A DNA stretch of 64,000 nucleotides from Echinicola vietnamensis DSM 17526. Its GTDB lineage: Bacteria; Bacteroidota; Bacteroidia; Cytophagales; Cyclobacteriaceae. How positions within the stretch are numbered: the first letter of the stretch is position 1; every line of letters starts with the position of its first letter. The translations under genes were made by a program, and so were the position numbers. The notes under the pieces are model-generated. The model saw nothing but the letters and a program-made list of their open reading frames with translations. It did not search any database and had not been told where the DNA came from. The DNA lies in assembly GCF_000325705.1 (NCBI RefSeq), contig NC_019904.1, forward strand, positions 3,226,001 through 3,290,000. The letters run 5' to 3'. Positions 1 through 8,847 of the stretch are shown piece by piece.

Positions 1-2
1 TG

Positions 3-65
3 GTTCCGTTTATGGATGCTAAAGGGAAAAAGGATACCTATTCAAAGACCTCAGAAAAAGATTGA
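3..65 (+). CDS. C-terminal end of an unidentified protein (left edge)
   Basis: The first bases read in frame 3 as the last 20 codons of a protein ending 'YSKTSEKD' before a TGA at 63-65. The composition is lysine-rich and looks like a real hydrophilic C-terminus. The next ATG lies one base after this stop, which is a usual spacing between co-directional genes. The rest of the gene is outside the window, so no function can be given. A competing frame over the same bases is also open and would extend the next ORF to the left. Confidence 0.3.
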   Translation, partial: VPFMDAKGKKDTYSKTSEKD

Positions 66-66
66 T

Positions 67-291
67 ATGTTTTTATTTGAATATCTAGGAGCATTTTACA
101 AATGGCTATTTCTATGGGTGGTCAATTTATTTTATAAAAAGTCATCACCGTCTTTCGATAGGATATTGCATCCGGAAATAGATGAAAATACTGGTGAGAT
201 ATTTGATATTCTTTCTAATGGTTTATCCAATAAAGTTGTGGGTTTTATAGTAACAATGATTCTTTGCTCTATATTGGTGAAAATTAAGTAA
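67..291 (+). CDS. Small hypothetical membrane protein
   Basis: A 74-residue ORF rich in aromatic and hydrophobic residues at its start (MFLFEYLGAFYKWLFLWVV) and ending in a second hydrophobic stretch (VVGFIVTMILCSILV). Two membrane segments around a polar loop are likely. I chose the ATG at 67 because the preceding frame appears to carry the end of another protein that stops at 65; an in-frame ATG at 16 would add 17 residues of basic, low-complexity sequence. I do not recognise the family. A hairpin with a T-run follows at 364-393. Confidence 0.4.
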   Translation: MFLFEYLGAFYKWLFLWVVNLFYKKSSPSFDRILHPEIDENTGEIFDILSNGLSNKVVGFIVTMILCSILVKIK

Positions 292-363
292 TACTTTAAG
301 CTTACCATGAAAAATAAAAAGCCTTGGCCGCTAAGTTTTGTCTTTTAATTGCGGACGAAAGAG

Positions 364-393
364 AAGCCCGATCAGCAATGGTTGGGCTTTTTT
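364..393 (+). terminator. Candidate rho-independent terminator
   Basis: Arms AAGCCC (364-369) and GGGCTT (384-389) flank a 14-nt loop and run into six Ts. It fits as the end of the small ORF transcript. The stem is only 6 bp, so it is moderate at best. Confidence 0.4.
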
Positions 394-890
394 CATGTAT
401 ATGTTTTTTCTGGTCGTGGCATCCCTGAGTACAGCATCGAGATTGACAAGAATGTTCTAGGTCAAACGGATGCAAAGGAAAATAATGGACGTTTAGGTTT
501 ATTTATGGATATAAATACAGATATTAATAATAATCCTGATGAAGCTGTGAATTATGAAATACAGAAGAGCGAGTTTTAAAAATTAGGTTACAAATGTGAT
601 GCATTGGTAGTGAAAACAAAGACAGGGAAAGCAACCTACTACTCAGCTAGCGCCAAAGAGAACACCCTTTATTTCGATACCGATAGCGAACAGTATTTAA
701 AATAACCGAAAGAAAGGATTTAAAGGGTGATGATGGAGAGGTTATAGGGAAAGAGGTCATATATGAGGTATATAGTGATTATGTCTACGATAGAAATGCA
801 GGAAAATAAGTAGGTGTAGGAGAGAAGAGGACCTACACAGCAAGAAGAGTTAATAGTTTAGAGGAAGCATATCAATATTTAAATCAATAG
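394..890 (+). pseudogene. Decayed gene of unknown function
   Basis: Protein-like sequence continues across several lesions. One frame reads ...GRGIPEYSIEIDKNVLG... to an in-frame TAA at 577-579, then carries on in the same frame (KLGYKCDALVVKTKTGKATY...) to about 703. Reading then moves to another frame at an A-run (LKITERKDLKGDDGEVIG...), meets a second TAA at 807-809, and ends at TAG 888-890. Two nonsense codons and one frameshift within 500 bp indicate a dead gene. The start is not identifiable and I do not recognise the family. The style, a charged YD-rich protein downstream of a hydrophilic one, would suit the tail of a polymorphic or secreted protein, but that is a guess. Confidence 0.4.
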
Positions 891-976
891 GTTAATGGAT
901 TCTAAAAACTTTGTGACTGAATTGAGTAAAATACGACACTATCCCAAAAAGGGTGTAAACTAAAATTTCAATTAAT

Positions 977-1008
977 GGGACAGGTTTAGGTTAGCCTGCC
1001 CCTTTTTT
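977..1008 (+). terminator. Candidate terminator ending the remnant region
   Basis: GGG(A)CAGG at 977-984 pairs with CCTGCCC at 995-1001 with one bulged A, followed by six Ts. No ORF of note lies between 891 and 1180. The bases just upstream (about 930-960) look like the end of a mobile element, but no transposase is present. Confidence 0.45.
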
Positions 1009-1180
1009 CAAATATAAGCAGAAAACTATTAAAGATTTTTTTTCCGTCACTGTGGGGTTAATCCATTTTAATATGGTTGCTAAATCAAATTAGCTTCTGA
1101 TATTTTTTCGGGGTATAGCTTGATGTTGAGAATTTGATATGTAAATTGGGGCATTCAAGTAACAATCAACCCAATTCCCC

Positions 1181-3301
1181 ATGAACAATCGAAAAGTGTT
1201 ACTGATTTTTATTTGTGCCTTTCTGGTAGGAAATACCAAAAGTCAATTGTATGCACAAGGACATTCAGCCAGCAAGCCACTTTACCTTCAGAATAGGGCA
1301 CCTCTTGCGCCATCACCTTACCTGGAGCTTCCTTTGGGGAGCATATCTCCGAAGGGGTGGATAGAAGAGCAGTTGGTACGCATGAAAAATGGTCTCACGG
1401 GGAATTTGGATACTATTTATCCTGCTGTCATGGGGGAGCGGAATGGCTGGCTAGGTGGCGATGGGGATGGATGGGAGAGGGGGCCCTACTGGATTGATGG
1501 ACTTTTGCCGTTGGCTTATATCCTGAAAGATGAACAGCTGATCGCAAAAGTGCAGCCTTGGGTGGAGTGGACACTCCAAAATCAGGCAGATAGCGGCTAT
1601 ATTGGGCCAGTGCCTTTTGACGAACAGCCTGCCTATGAAGCGGGACTACAAAAGGGAATGAGAAAAGATTGGTGGCCAAAAATGGTCATGCTGAAGGTGC
1701 TCAAGCAATACTATGACGCTACTGGTGACCATAGGGTGATCGAGGTGCTCACCAATTATTTTAGGTTCCAATTAAAAGAGCTGCCCGATACTCCTTTGGA
1801 CCAATGGACTTTTTGGGCCAACCGTCGGGGTGGGGATAACCTGCAAGTGGTCTATTGGTTGTATAATATTACAGGGGATGAGTTTTTATTGGAACTGGGA
1901 GAGCTTATCGCGGAACAGACCTTCCCTTGGACAAATGTGTTCCTAAACAAGGAAAATAATGTGGATCCCCAGTCACCTTGGTATTTTTATCAGATGAAGC
2001 GGTATCCCTTTGATCAAGCAGAAATAGACCACTTGACGGTGTCAAAGATCGGAGGGATCCATACCGTAAATCTCGCCCAAGGGCTGAAAATGCCTGCTGT
2101 GCGGTACCTTTATGATAAGGATAAACAGCATTTACAAGCCACCAAGGAAGCGTTGGCAGATATAAAAAAATATCACGGACAGCCGCAGGGCATGTACGGT
2201 GGGGATGAGCCATTGCATGGGAATGATCCCGTTCAGGGGGTGGAATTTTGCTCCATTTCCGAAGGCATGTTTTCATTGGAGACCATCTTGAAAATTACCG
2301 GAGATATGTCCTATGCTGATCAGCTGGAGAGGATCACCTATAACGCATTGCCCACCCAAGCATCCGATGATTTCATGACCAGGCAGTATTTTCAAGCGGC
2401 CAATCAAGTGAAGTTGACCGATAAGATTCAGACTTCCTTTGAAACCAATCATCACCAAGGGACAGATTTTGTGTTTGGCGTACTGGCTGGATATCCTTGC
2501 TGTACTTCCAATATGCACCAGTCTTGGCCAAAATTTGTGCAAAACCTTTGGTATGCCACTGCAGATGGAGGTGTGGCGGCGTTGATGTATGCACCCAGTG
2601 AAGTAGAACTGAAAGTAGCCGATGGGACGACCCTAAAGGTGAAGGAAGAAACCGGCTATCCTTTTCGCGAGACGATAAATTTCTCCATTTCACTCAGCGA
2701 GCCAACGACTTTTCCTTTTCACTTGAGAATTCCAAGTTGGGCAAGTGATGCTAAAATTCACATTAATGGTGAGCGCTGGGAAGGGGGCGTCAGCGATCAA
2801 GTGGCCATCATCGAACGGGAATGGAAGAGCAGTGACCACATTGCCTTACAGTTACCCATGGACATTACAACTTCCCGATGGTACCAATTTGCTACCGCTA
2901 TTGAGCGAGGGCCACTGGTTTATTCCCTTAAGGTGCTGGACAAAAAGGTGGCTAAAAACCGAAACGATGGTTACGGGGAGTTTTTTGAGGTACATCCTGC
3001 ATCGGATTGGAATTACGGCCTGTTGCAGCATGAATTGGATAACCTGCAAAAACATGTGGAAGTGGTAACCGTAGATTGGGATGGTGCTTATCCTTGGAAC
3101 TTGGAAAATGCGCCTGTACAGCTGAAGATGTCAGGTGTCAAAGTGATGGATTGGAAGCTTCAAAATGATGTGCCCGTAATGCCCGGGTTTTGGAGCAAAA
3201 CCATTCAAGACCGATCATTGGTAGAAGAGATCACCTTGGTGCCTTATGGATGCACCACCTTGAGAATCACAGAATTTCCGGTTTATAATACCCCACAATA
3301 A
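1181..3301 (+). CDS. Secreted GH127-type (DUF1680) beta-L-arabinofuranosidase
   Basis: A 706-residue exported protein with a signal peptide of about 25 residues ending in 'QLYAQG'. The body has the layout of the DUF1680/GH127 family: an N-terminal (alpha/alpha)6 barrel (about 50-480) rich in aromatic motifs such as 'GWERGPYWIDGLLPLAY', then beta-sandwich domains. GH127 uses a zinc-bound catalytic cysteine and a nearby glutamate. Here the paired cysteines Cys440-Cys441 in 'YPCCTSNMHQ' and Glu355/Cys357 in 'VEFCSISEG' fit that site. The expected reaction is removal of terminal beta-L-arabinofuranose in the periplasm or at the surface. Related families (GH146 and others) share the fold, so the linkage is not certain. 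It is followed by a GH2 enzyme in the same direction after 219 bp. No sorting domain is visible at the C-terminus. Confidence 0.75.
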   Translation: MNNRKVLLIFICAFLVGNTKSQLYAQGHSASKPLYLQNRAPLAPSPYLELPLGSISPKGWIEEQLVRMKNGLTGNLDTIYPAVMGERNGWLGGDGDGWERGPYWIDGLLPLAYILKDEQLIAKVQPWVEWTLQNQADSGYIGPVPFDEQPAYEAGLQKGMRKDWWPKMVMLKVLKQYYDATGDHRVIEVLTNYFRFQLKELPDTPLDQWTFWANRRGGDNLQVVYWLYNITGDEFLLELGELIAEQTFPWTNVFLNKENNVDPQSPWYFYQMKRYPFDQAEIDHLTVSKIGGIHTVNLAQGLKMPAVRYLYDKDKQHLQATKEALADIKKYHGQPQGMYGGDEPLHGNDPVQGVEFCSISEGMFSLETILKITGDMSYADQLERITYNALPTQASDDFMTRQYFQAANQVKLTDKIQTSFETNHHQGTDFVFGVLAGYPCCTSNMHQSWPKFVQNLWYATADGGVAALMYAPSEVELKVADGTTLKVKEETGYPFRETINFSISLSEPTTFPFHLRIPSWASDAKIHINGERWEGGVSDQVAIIEREWKSSDHIALQLPMDITTSRWYQFATAIERGPLVYSLKVLDKKVAKNRNDGYGEFFEVHPASDWNYGLLQHELDNLQKHVEVVTVDWDGAYPWNLENAPVQLKMSGVKVMDWKLQNDVPVMPGFWSKTIQDRSLVEEITLVPYGCTTLRITEFPVYNTPQ

Positions 3302-3520
3302 TGGCCTCCCAAAGGTAGTTTGTGAAGGATAGCAGGCTTTTTAAAGGTGGTTTTAGCCCAAAAGAAGGATTTCTTTCACTATTTTGAAGGATAAGTAATA
3401 ACCAGTCCGCCCCCTGACTTTTTACCTTTGAGATGGAGGATCAAGTGGATTTTACCCTGCTTGGTGCTCCACATGTGGCAATAAAGCCCAATACTATCTA
3501 ACCTCAATAATATTAACAAA

Positions 3521-5794
3521 ATGCTTAAAAAAACACTTTTAGGAGTTGTAGCGATGTTTTGGCTGGTGGTGAATGCCAATGCCCAGCAATGGACACCCAA
3601 ACAAGCTCCGCTCATGACCAAATTTGCGAAAGATGTGGATCCTGAGCATGTACTGCCCGAATATCCTCGACCACAGATGGTTCGTGAAAAATGGAAAAAC
3701 CTCAATGGCCTCTGGCAGTTTCAGCCGGGTACCTGGCAAAATGAACCTTACCCAAAAGGAAAGCTGGCCAGAAATATCTTGGTGCCTTTTGCGGTGGAAT
3801 CGGCCTTGTCGGGTGTTCAGGAAGTCCATGAGCGTATTTGGTATAGACGTGAATTTAGCCTACCTGCAGACTGGAAAGGCCAGCGGATCCTTCTTCACTT
3901 TGGTGCTGTAGACTATGAGGCGACCGTGTATATCAATGATCGCCCCGTAGGAAAGCATGAAGGTGGATACGATCCGTTTACGTTTGATATTACGGATCAT
4001 CTTACGAGTGGTAAAACCCAGACCGTTACTGTAAAAGTATGGGACCCTACCACCCGGGAAGGCTTCCCAAGGGGGAAACAGGCACTCAACCAAGAGGGCA
4101 TCATGTACACTTCCGTTACGGGAATTTGGCAAACAGTTTGGCTAGAGCCCGTTCCGGAAAAGCGCATCGTGGACTTCGAGATGGTTCCAGATATCGATCA
4201 GGCTGAACTTAACTTGTCCGTGGAAGCTACCGGAGGAAGGTTTCTTACTTATACGGCAACCGTCAAGGATGGAGACAGGGTAGTGGCCACCGTGGAAAGT
4301 GATCCCATGAAGCCCACGGCTATAGCCATCGAAAACCAAAAACTATGGTCTCCCGATAATCCTTTCCTTTATGACATGACCATCACCTTAAAGGATGGCG
4401 ATGAAGTGGTCGATGTGGTGGATACCTACTTCGGCATGCGTAAGATTTCAGTGGAGCAGGAAGGGGAATTCCAGCGCCTTTACCTGAACAATGCGTTTGT
4501 GTTTCAGATGGGACCGCTGGACCAAGGTTATTGGCCCGATGGACTGTACACCGCTCCTACGGATGAGGCCTTGCGGTACGACTTGGAAAAAACCAAGGAG
4601 CTGGGCTTTAACATGACTCGAAAGCACATCAAGGTAGAGCCACAGCGGTGGTACTACTGGGCCGATAAGCTTGGCCTTTTGGTTTGGCAAGATATGCCTT
4701 CTCCGAACAGTTACACTTTTGCCACTCCAGAGCCGGATAAAGAGGCTTTTACACGAGAATTGATGCGCATGGTGGAAACGCATAAAAATGCTCCGAGCAT
4801 CGTGATGTGGGTGATCTTTAACGAGTCTCAAGCGCAACATGATACCGAGCGCTATGCAGCCTTGGTAAAAGGAATGGATCCTTCCAGGGTGGTCAATGAA
4901 GCCAGTGGAGGAACCAATCACGGTGCCGCCGACGTGGCCGATGCCCACAGTTATCCGCCACCAGCCTATGCCCAAAGCCCTTATCAGGCCACCGTGTGTG
5001 GAGAGTATGGAGGTATCGGTTACCAGTTGGACGACCATATCTGGAATCCCGATGATTTGATGCAATATGTAACGATCAACAGTGAGGAAGAATATGTGGC
5101 CATGTACGATGAATTTGCCGATATGCTGGTGGAGTTCAAGACCAACCAAGGCATGAGTGCCGCCGTCTATACGGAAATTACCGATGTGGAAATCGAATTG
5201 AACGGTATCATGACCTACGACCGGGTGATGAAGGTGGATCCCCAGAAAATTGCTCGGATCAATGAAAAGATCATTGCCGATAAAAGTTACGTTTATCCAC
5301 TTGTCCCTACGGCCAAGGAGCAAAACATAGACTGGCAGTATACTTTTTCCAAGCCTTCTGACCAGTGGAAGGAGTCGGATTATGATGCTGAGGGATGGCA
5401 TGAAGGCCGGGGAGGTTTTGGCTCTCAGGGAACTCCAGGAGCCATCAATGGCACCACTTGGGAAGGTGATGAGATATGGTTGCGTAGAACTTTCGAACTG
5501 GGGGATATCAATAAAATTGACAAGGATAACCTCCGGTTGAGGATTCACCATGATGATGCGTGTGTCGTGTATATCAACGGGGTGAAAGCAGCTGAATTGA
5601 ACGGGTGGACCTCAAGCTATACCAATGCTGCCATTTCTGATGCAGCCAAAAAGGCCCTGCGGAGTGGCGCCAATACCATGGCCATCTATTGTCAGCAGGA
5701 TCAAGGTGGACAATACATTGATGCAGGACTGTCCATTGCCACTGGCAACAAAGCACTTTCGGCCAAAACACTGGATAGTGTGGTCAAAGAATAA
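3521..5794 (+). CDS. Secreted glycoside hydrolase family 2 enzyme
   Basis: 757 residues with signal peptide MLKKTLLGVVAMFWLVVNANA. The domain order is typical of GH2: a sugar-binding jelly roll (about 45-190; 'LNGLWQF', 'ERIWYRREF', 'YEATVYINDRPVGKHEGGY'), an immunoglobulin-like domain (about 200-305), and a TIM barrel (about 310-590) with the acid/base in 'IFNES' (Glu435) and the likely nucleophile in 'CGEYGG' (Glu495). A fourth domain (about 600-745) is a beta-sandwich with 'DEIWLRRTFEL' and 'LRIHHDDACVVYINGV'. It is the same module that is inserted in the DUF4965-type protein at 21140. GH2 covers beta-galactosidase, beta-mannosidase, beta-glucuronidase and exo-arabinosidase activities; the sequence alone does not decide among them. 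A strong terminator follows. Confidence 0.85.
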   Translation: MLKKTLLGVVAMFWLVVNANAQQWTPKQAPLMTKFAKDVDPEHVLPEYPRPQMVREKWKNLNGLWQFQPGTWQNEPYPKGKLARNILVPFAVESALSGVQEVHERIWYRREFSLPADWKGQRILLHFGAVDYEATVYINDRPVGKHEGGYDPFTFDITDHLTSGKTQTVTVKVWDPTTREGFPRGKQALNQEGIMYTSVTGIWQTVWLEPVPEKRIVDFEMVPDIDQAELNLSVEATGGRFLTYTATVKDGDRVVATVESDPMKPTAIAIENQKLWSPDNPFLYDMTITLKDGDEVVDVVDTYFGMRKISVEQEGEFQRLYLNNAFVFQMGPLDQGYWPDGLYTAPTDEALRYDLEKTKELGFNMTRKHIKVEPQRWYYWADKLGLLVWQDMPSPNSYTFATPEPDKEAFTRELMRMVETHKNAPSIVMWVIFNESQAQHDTERYAALVKGMDPSRVVNEASGGTNHGAADVADAHSYPPPAYAQSPYQATVCGEYGGIGYQLDDHIWNPDDLMQYVTINSEEEYVAMYDEFADMLVEFKTNQGMSAAVYTEITDVEIELNGIMTYDRVMKVDPQKIARINEKIIADKSYVYPLVPTAKEQNIDWQYTFSKPSDQWKESDYDAEGWHEGRGGFGSQGTPGAINGTTWEGDEIWLRRTFELGDINKIDKDNLRLRIHHDDACVVYINGVKAAELNGWTSSYTNAAISDAAKKALRSGANTMAIYCQQDQGGQYIDAGLSIATGNKALSAKTLDSVVKE

Positions 5795-5812
5795 ATAATA
5801 TCCCATTAATAA

Positions 5813-5852
5813 AGCCGCCTTCCTTAAGCAATGTCACAAAAGGAAGGCGGCT
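5813..5852. terminator. Bidirectional terminator between convergent genes
   Basis: A 13-bp perfect stem (AGCCGCCTTCCTT at 5813-5825 with its complement at 5840-5852) around a 14-nt loop, lying between the GH2 gene on + and the symporter gene on -. A/T-rich sequence on both sides would serve both directions. Confidence 0.8.
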
Positions 5853-5885
5853 CTAAATGATTATGCCAAACGGAATTTTTATCGC

Positions 5886-7973
5886 TTAAGGAAGCGCTTC
5901 TTCCTTATTGGCCTTATCTTTTTTGAAGAGTTCTCCATTTTTAAGTTTCTTAAGGTAGCTGTTCATGTCATTTCTGACTTCCCCACTCATGATGTAGAGC
6001 CCGATGATATTCGGGAAGGACATGGAAAGGATCATCATGTCAGAGAAGTCCAGTACAGCACCAAGGCTGATGGAAGCACCAATGACCACAAAGACCACGA
6101 AGACCAATTTATAGGCCAGTTCAGAACGCTTGCTTTTTCCAAACAAGTAGGTCCAAGATCTCAGTCCATAATAGGACCATGAAACCATGGAAGAAAAGGC
6201 AAAAAGCAATACGGCAATGGCCAGTAAGTAAGGGAACCAAGAAATCACACTGGCGAAGGCCTGTGAAGTAAGTTCTACACCGCCCATTCCCTGCGCTTCA
6301 TGCTTGCCGGTAAAGATGATGACAAGTGCCGTCAAGGTACACACCACGATGGTATCCACAAATGGTTCCAATAACCCAACAAATCCTTCAGAAGGTGGAT
6401 TGTTGGTCTTTACGGCACTGTGTGCAATGGCGGCTGAGCCTGTGCCGGCTTCATTGGAGAATACTCCCCGCTGGAATCCCACGACAAGGACACCGATAAA
6501 ACCACCTTTCATGGCGGTGGCGTTGAAGGCCCCGTCCCAGATGGCGTTAAAGGCCTGACCAATGTTTCCGATGTTTACAAAAATCACGACCAGCGCTCCA
6601 AAAATGTATAGCCCAGCCATGAAGGGGACGATTTTTTCGGTCACCTTAGCGATGCTTTCGATACCGCCGATAATTACTACTCCTACCAAAATGGCCAGGA
6701 TCACGCCTACCCAAAAGCCAAAACCTTCCAGTACAGGAAACTGCGTGGCGAGGATTTTATAGGATTGGTTGGCTTGGAACATATTGCCGCCCCCAAAGGA
6801 GAATGCCACACAGAAAATTGCAAAAACAGCTGCGAGCACTTTGCCCAGGTTTTTCATATTTCTTCTTTCCAAGCCATGCTTGAGGTAGTTCATGGGGCCT
6901 CCGAAAATTTTACCGTCTTTGGCGATGTGTCGGTATTTCAGTCCTAGGGTACATTCGGTAAACTTGGATGACATGCCGAGAAATCCTGCGATGATGATCC
7001 AAAAGGTCGCCCCTGGACCACCAAGTGAAATGGCAATGGCCACACCTGCGATATTTCCCAATCCCACTGTCGCGGAAGTGGCGGTGGCAAACGCTTGAAA
7101 GTGGGAAATCTTTCCCGGAGCATCAGGTTCGTCGTATTTTCCCGTGGCCAAGCCAATGGCATGACGGAATCCGCGGATATTGATAAAGCCCATCTTAAAG
7201 GTAAAGAAGGCAGCACCCACTACCAGCCAAATCACAATAAAAGGAATCGGGTGGGTTTGAGGATCACCGTTAGGGTGAGTTAAGATAACGGGCTCATCGT
7301 ATTTGATTTTGCCAAACACATGGGCATTTGTCTCAATAAGGTCTTCGGTGTTCTGTGCATCGTAAATGACCGCACCTTCTTTGATGGAGTGTTTGATGGT
7401 GCCATTTTCTGGGGCCACCACTGCTATAGCTCCGTCGTTTTGTGACAAAACTGTGGCAATCGTATCGCCTTTATTGACATGTTGCTGGTTTCCGATTTTC
7501 CATTCCTGAAGGGTGAATTGGTCTTTTACCCCCGCTTTCCATCCCGGGATTTCGACATTTTTACTTTTGTTATACACCACGGGATCATAAATGCCTATCG
7601 CCGCAAAGGGATCCCAAAAGAGAAAGTCGGTCAAGCCTTCTACTAATGGAGTAAAAGCTCCGTTAAATGTTTCGGTTACCGATTGAGATTTTACCTTGGC
7701 TTTGGTGGATGCGGTTTTCCCCTCGCTGTCCGTCACGGTGAGGGTATAGTGAATGCCTTCTACCAGTCCTTCAGCCCTATTGGCATCCATTGGTGTGGAA
7801 GGGTTGCTCCACTGATAGGTATAAGGTGGCGTTCCCCCTTTTACTTCGGCTTCGATGTACCCGTCATTGATGAGTTTGGTTGGGTTTCCAGGCGTGGTGA
7901 TGATTTCCAGGTCCTGGGCTTGGAGGTTGATTAAATTTAAGGTGAGAATGATGGTAAATAAATATTTACACAT
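5886..7973 (-). CDS. Sodium:alanine (AGCS) symporter with secreted N-terminal domains
   Basis: The C-terminal 460 residues are an AGCS-family sodium:amino-acid symporter: 'FQAFATATSATVGLGNIAGVA', 'GGPGATFWI' and 'NEAGTGSAAIAHSA' are hallmark segments, with about ten membrane helices. Unusually, about 230 residues precede it: a signal peptide (MCKYLFTIILTLNLINLQA), a SprB-like Ig repeat ('GGTPPYTYQWSNPS...YTLTVTDSEGKTAS') and a lipoyl/biotinyl-like hammerhead segment ('VNKGDTIATV...VVAPENGTIKHSIKEGAVI'). I use the ATG complement at 7971-7973 because it starts a clean signal peptide; an in-frame start at 8009 adds 12 residues. The role is uptake of alanine, glycine or a similar amino acid with Na+. 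It is divergent from the DUF5695-like gene and convergent with GH2. Confidence 0.85.
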   Translation of the reverse strand: MCKYLFTIILTLNLINLQAQDLEIITTPGNPTKLINDGYIEAEVKGGTPPYTYQWSNPSTPMDANRAEGLVEGIHYTLTVTDSEGKTASTKAKVKSQSVTETFNGAFTPLVEGLTDFLFWDPFAAIGIYDPVVYNKSKNVEIPGWKAGVKDQFTLQEWKIGNQQHVNKGDTIATVLSQNDGAIAVVAPENGTIKHSIKEGAVIYDAQNTEDLIETNAHVFGKIKYDEPVILTHPNGDPQTHPIPFIVIWLVVGAAFFTFKMGFINIRGFRHAIGLATGKYDEPDAPGKISHFQAFATATSATVGLGNIAGVAIAISLGGPGATFWIIIAGFLGMSSKFTECTLGLKYRHIAKDGKIFGGPMNYLKHGLERRNMKNLGKVLAAVFAIFCVAFSFGGGNMFQANQSYKILATQFPVLEGFGFWVGVILAILVGVVIIGGIESIAKVTEKIVPFMAGLYIFGALVVIFVNIGNIGQAFNAIWDGAFNATAMKGGFIGVLVVGFQRGVFSNEAGTGSAAIAHSAVKTNNPPSEGFVGLLEPFVDTIVVCTLTALVIIFTGKHEAQGMGGVELTSQAFASVISWFPYLLAIAVLLFAFSSMVSWSYYGLRSWTYLFGKSKRSELAYKLVFVVFVVIGASISLGAVLDFSDMMILSMSFPNIIGLYIMSGEVRNDMNSYLKKLKNGELFKKDKANKEEALP

Positions 7974-8847
7974 GAATAGAATAACGTTTAAGGTTTGAAA
8001 TGACAGCAAGTCAATGGCTTACTGCTTAAACTAACATGTTTATGATCGTATTGTTTATGACGGGACAAAGTCCAATATCATAAATGTGCTGCTAGAAGCA
8101 GCGTACTTGGATTTCTCTCATGGAAGTAACCGGAGATTGACCGGTCGGTGAGATAAAGATGGAACAGTACCCCCTAGTTGAATAGCGGGTGAGGGCCTTA
8201 GAAAACAAATGAAGTAAGTGCCTCCGAAAGGAAACATTGATAGTAATTCATTTTACTGTATGTTCCTATTTTGTAGCTTGGTCGATGCCCTTGCCGAATA
8301 CAAGTGCAACCGACCAGAACTATATTCATCTACTTTTCCTTGCAAAGATAAGGATTCTTCGGAGAAATGGCTCAAGTTTGGGTGCATTGTCTTTCGATAA
8401 GTACGGTTTTTAGTAAAATAATTCCTTGTTTCCCAAAATTTTATACTGATTAGAGGGTGTTTTGAAGGGACAACTGAAATAAATTCATTTGACGAAATTT
8501 TATACTCGATCACAAAATGTCCTTATCCTCGAAGCATGTTACAGGAAAAGTAGTTACGGCTAAATTAATGAAGGAGTGAAGTAGCCTTTAACGATCAAAG
8601 GGTAAAGCATAGTTTATTTGGTGGTGGTTTTACATTTGGCCCAGCAATAATAATTAATCGATAAGATACCCCCTGAGAGAGTACCCGAGGCCTACAAAAA
8701 GATGAGTGATTCAGCATAAATCGCAATCATGATGGCCACTTCGGAGGAAATAGTATTACCATGGGCTAATTGTGTGGTATAGATTTTTTGAGCAATTAAA
8801 TAACTTTGAGTACGTAGAATTGACACCATTACATATTAAGCGATAGA
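7974..8847. other. 874-bp intergenic region between divergent genes
   Basis: No convincing coding sequence on either strand; the short ORFs here have random composition. It must hold the promoters of the symporter (-) and of the DUF5695-like gene (+). I looked for a known riboswitch upstream of the symporter and saw none. Confidence 0.5.
8801..8808 (+). promoter_or_regulatory. Candidate -7 box for the DUF5695-like gene
   Basis: TAACTTTG matches the Bacteroidota -7 consensus TAnnTTTG exactly, 40 bp before the ATG at 8848. There is no clear TTTG box 19-21 bp upstream, so the call is tentative. Confidence 0.35.

Noticed and set aside
930..960. Insertion sequence end near ACACTATCCCAAAAAGGG
   Set aside because: It looks like an IS terminus, but no partner inverted repeat or transposase fragment is visible nearby.
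4448..5551. Long open frame on the minus strand inside the GH2 gene (367 codons)
   Set aside because: It is the shadow of a high-GC-third-position gene; its product lacks any recognisable motif and the + strand frame has full GH2 signatures with catalytic residues.
8010..8220. Possible riboswitch upstream of the amino-acid symporter
   Set aside because: I looked for glycine-, lysine- and SAM-type cores on the minus strand and found no matching conserved blocks.
8253..8513. Small ORFs on both strands between the symporter and the DUF5695-like gene
   Set aside because: Overlapping frames on opposite strands with no conserved-looking segments; treated as non-coding.
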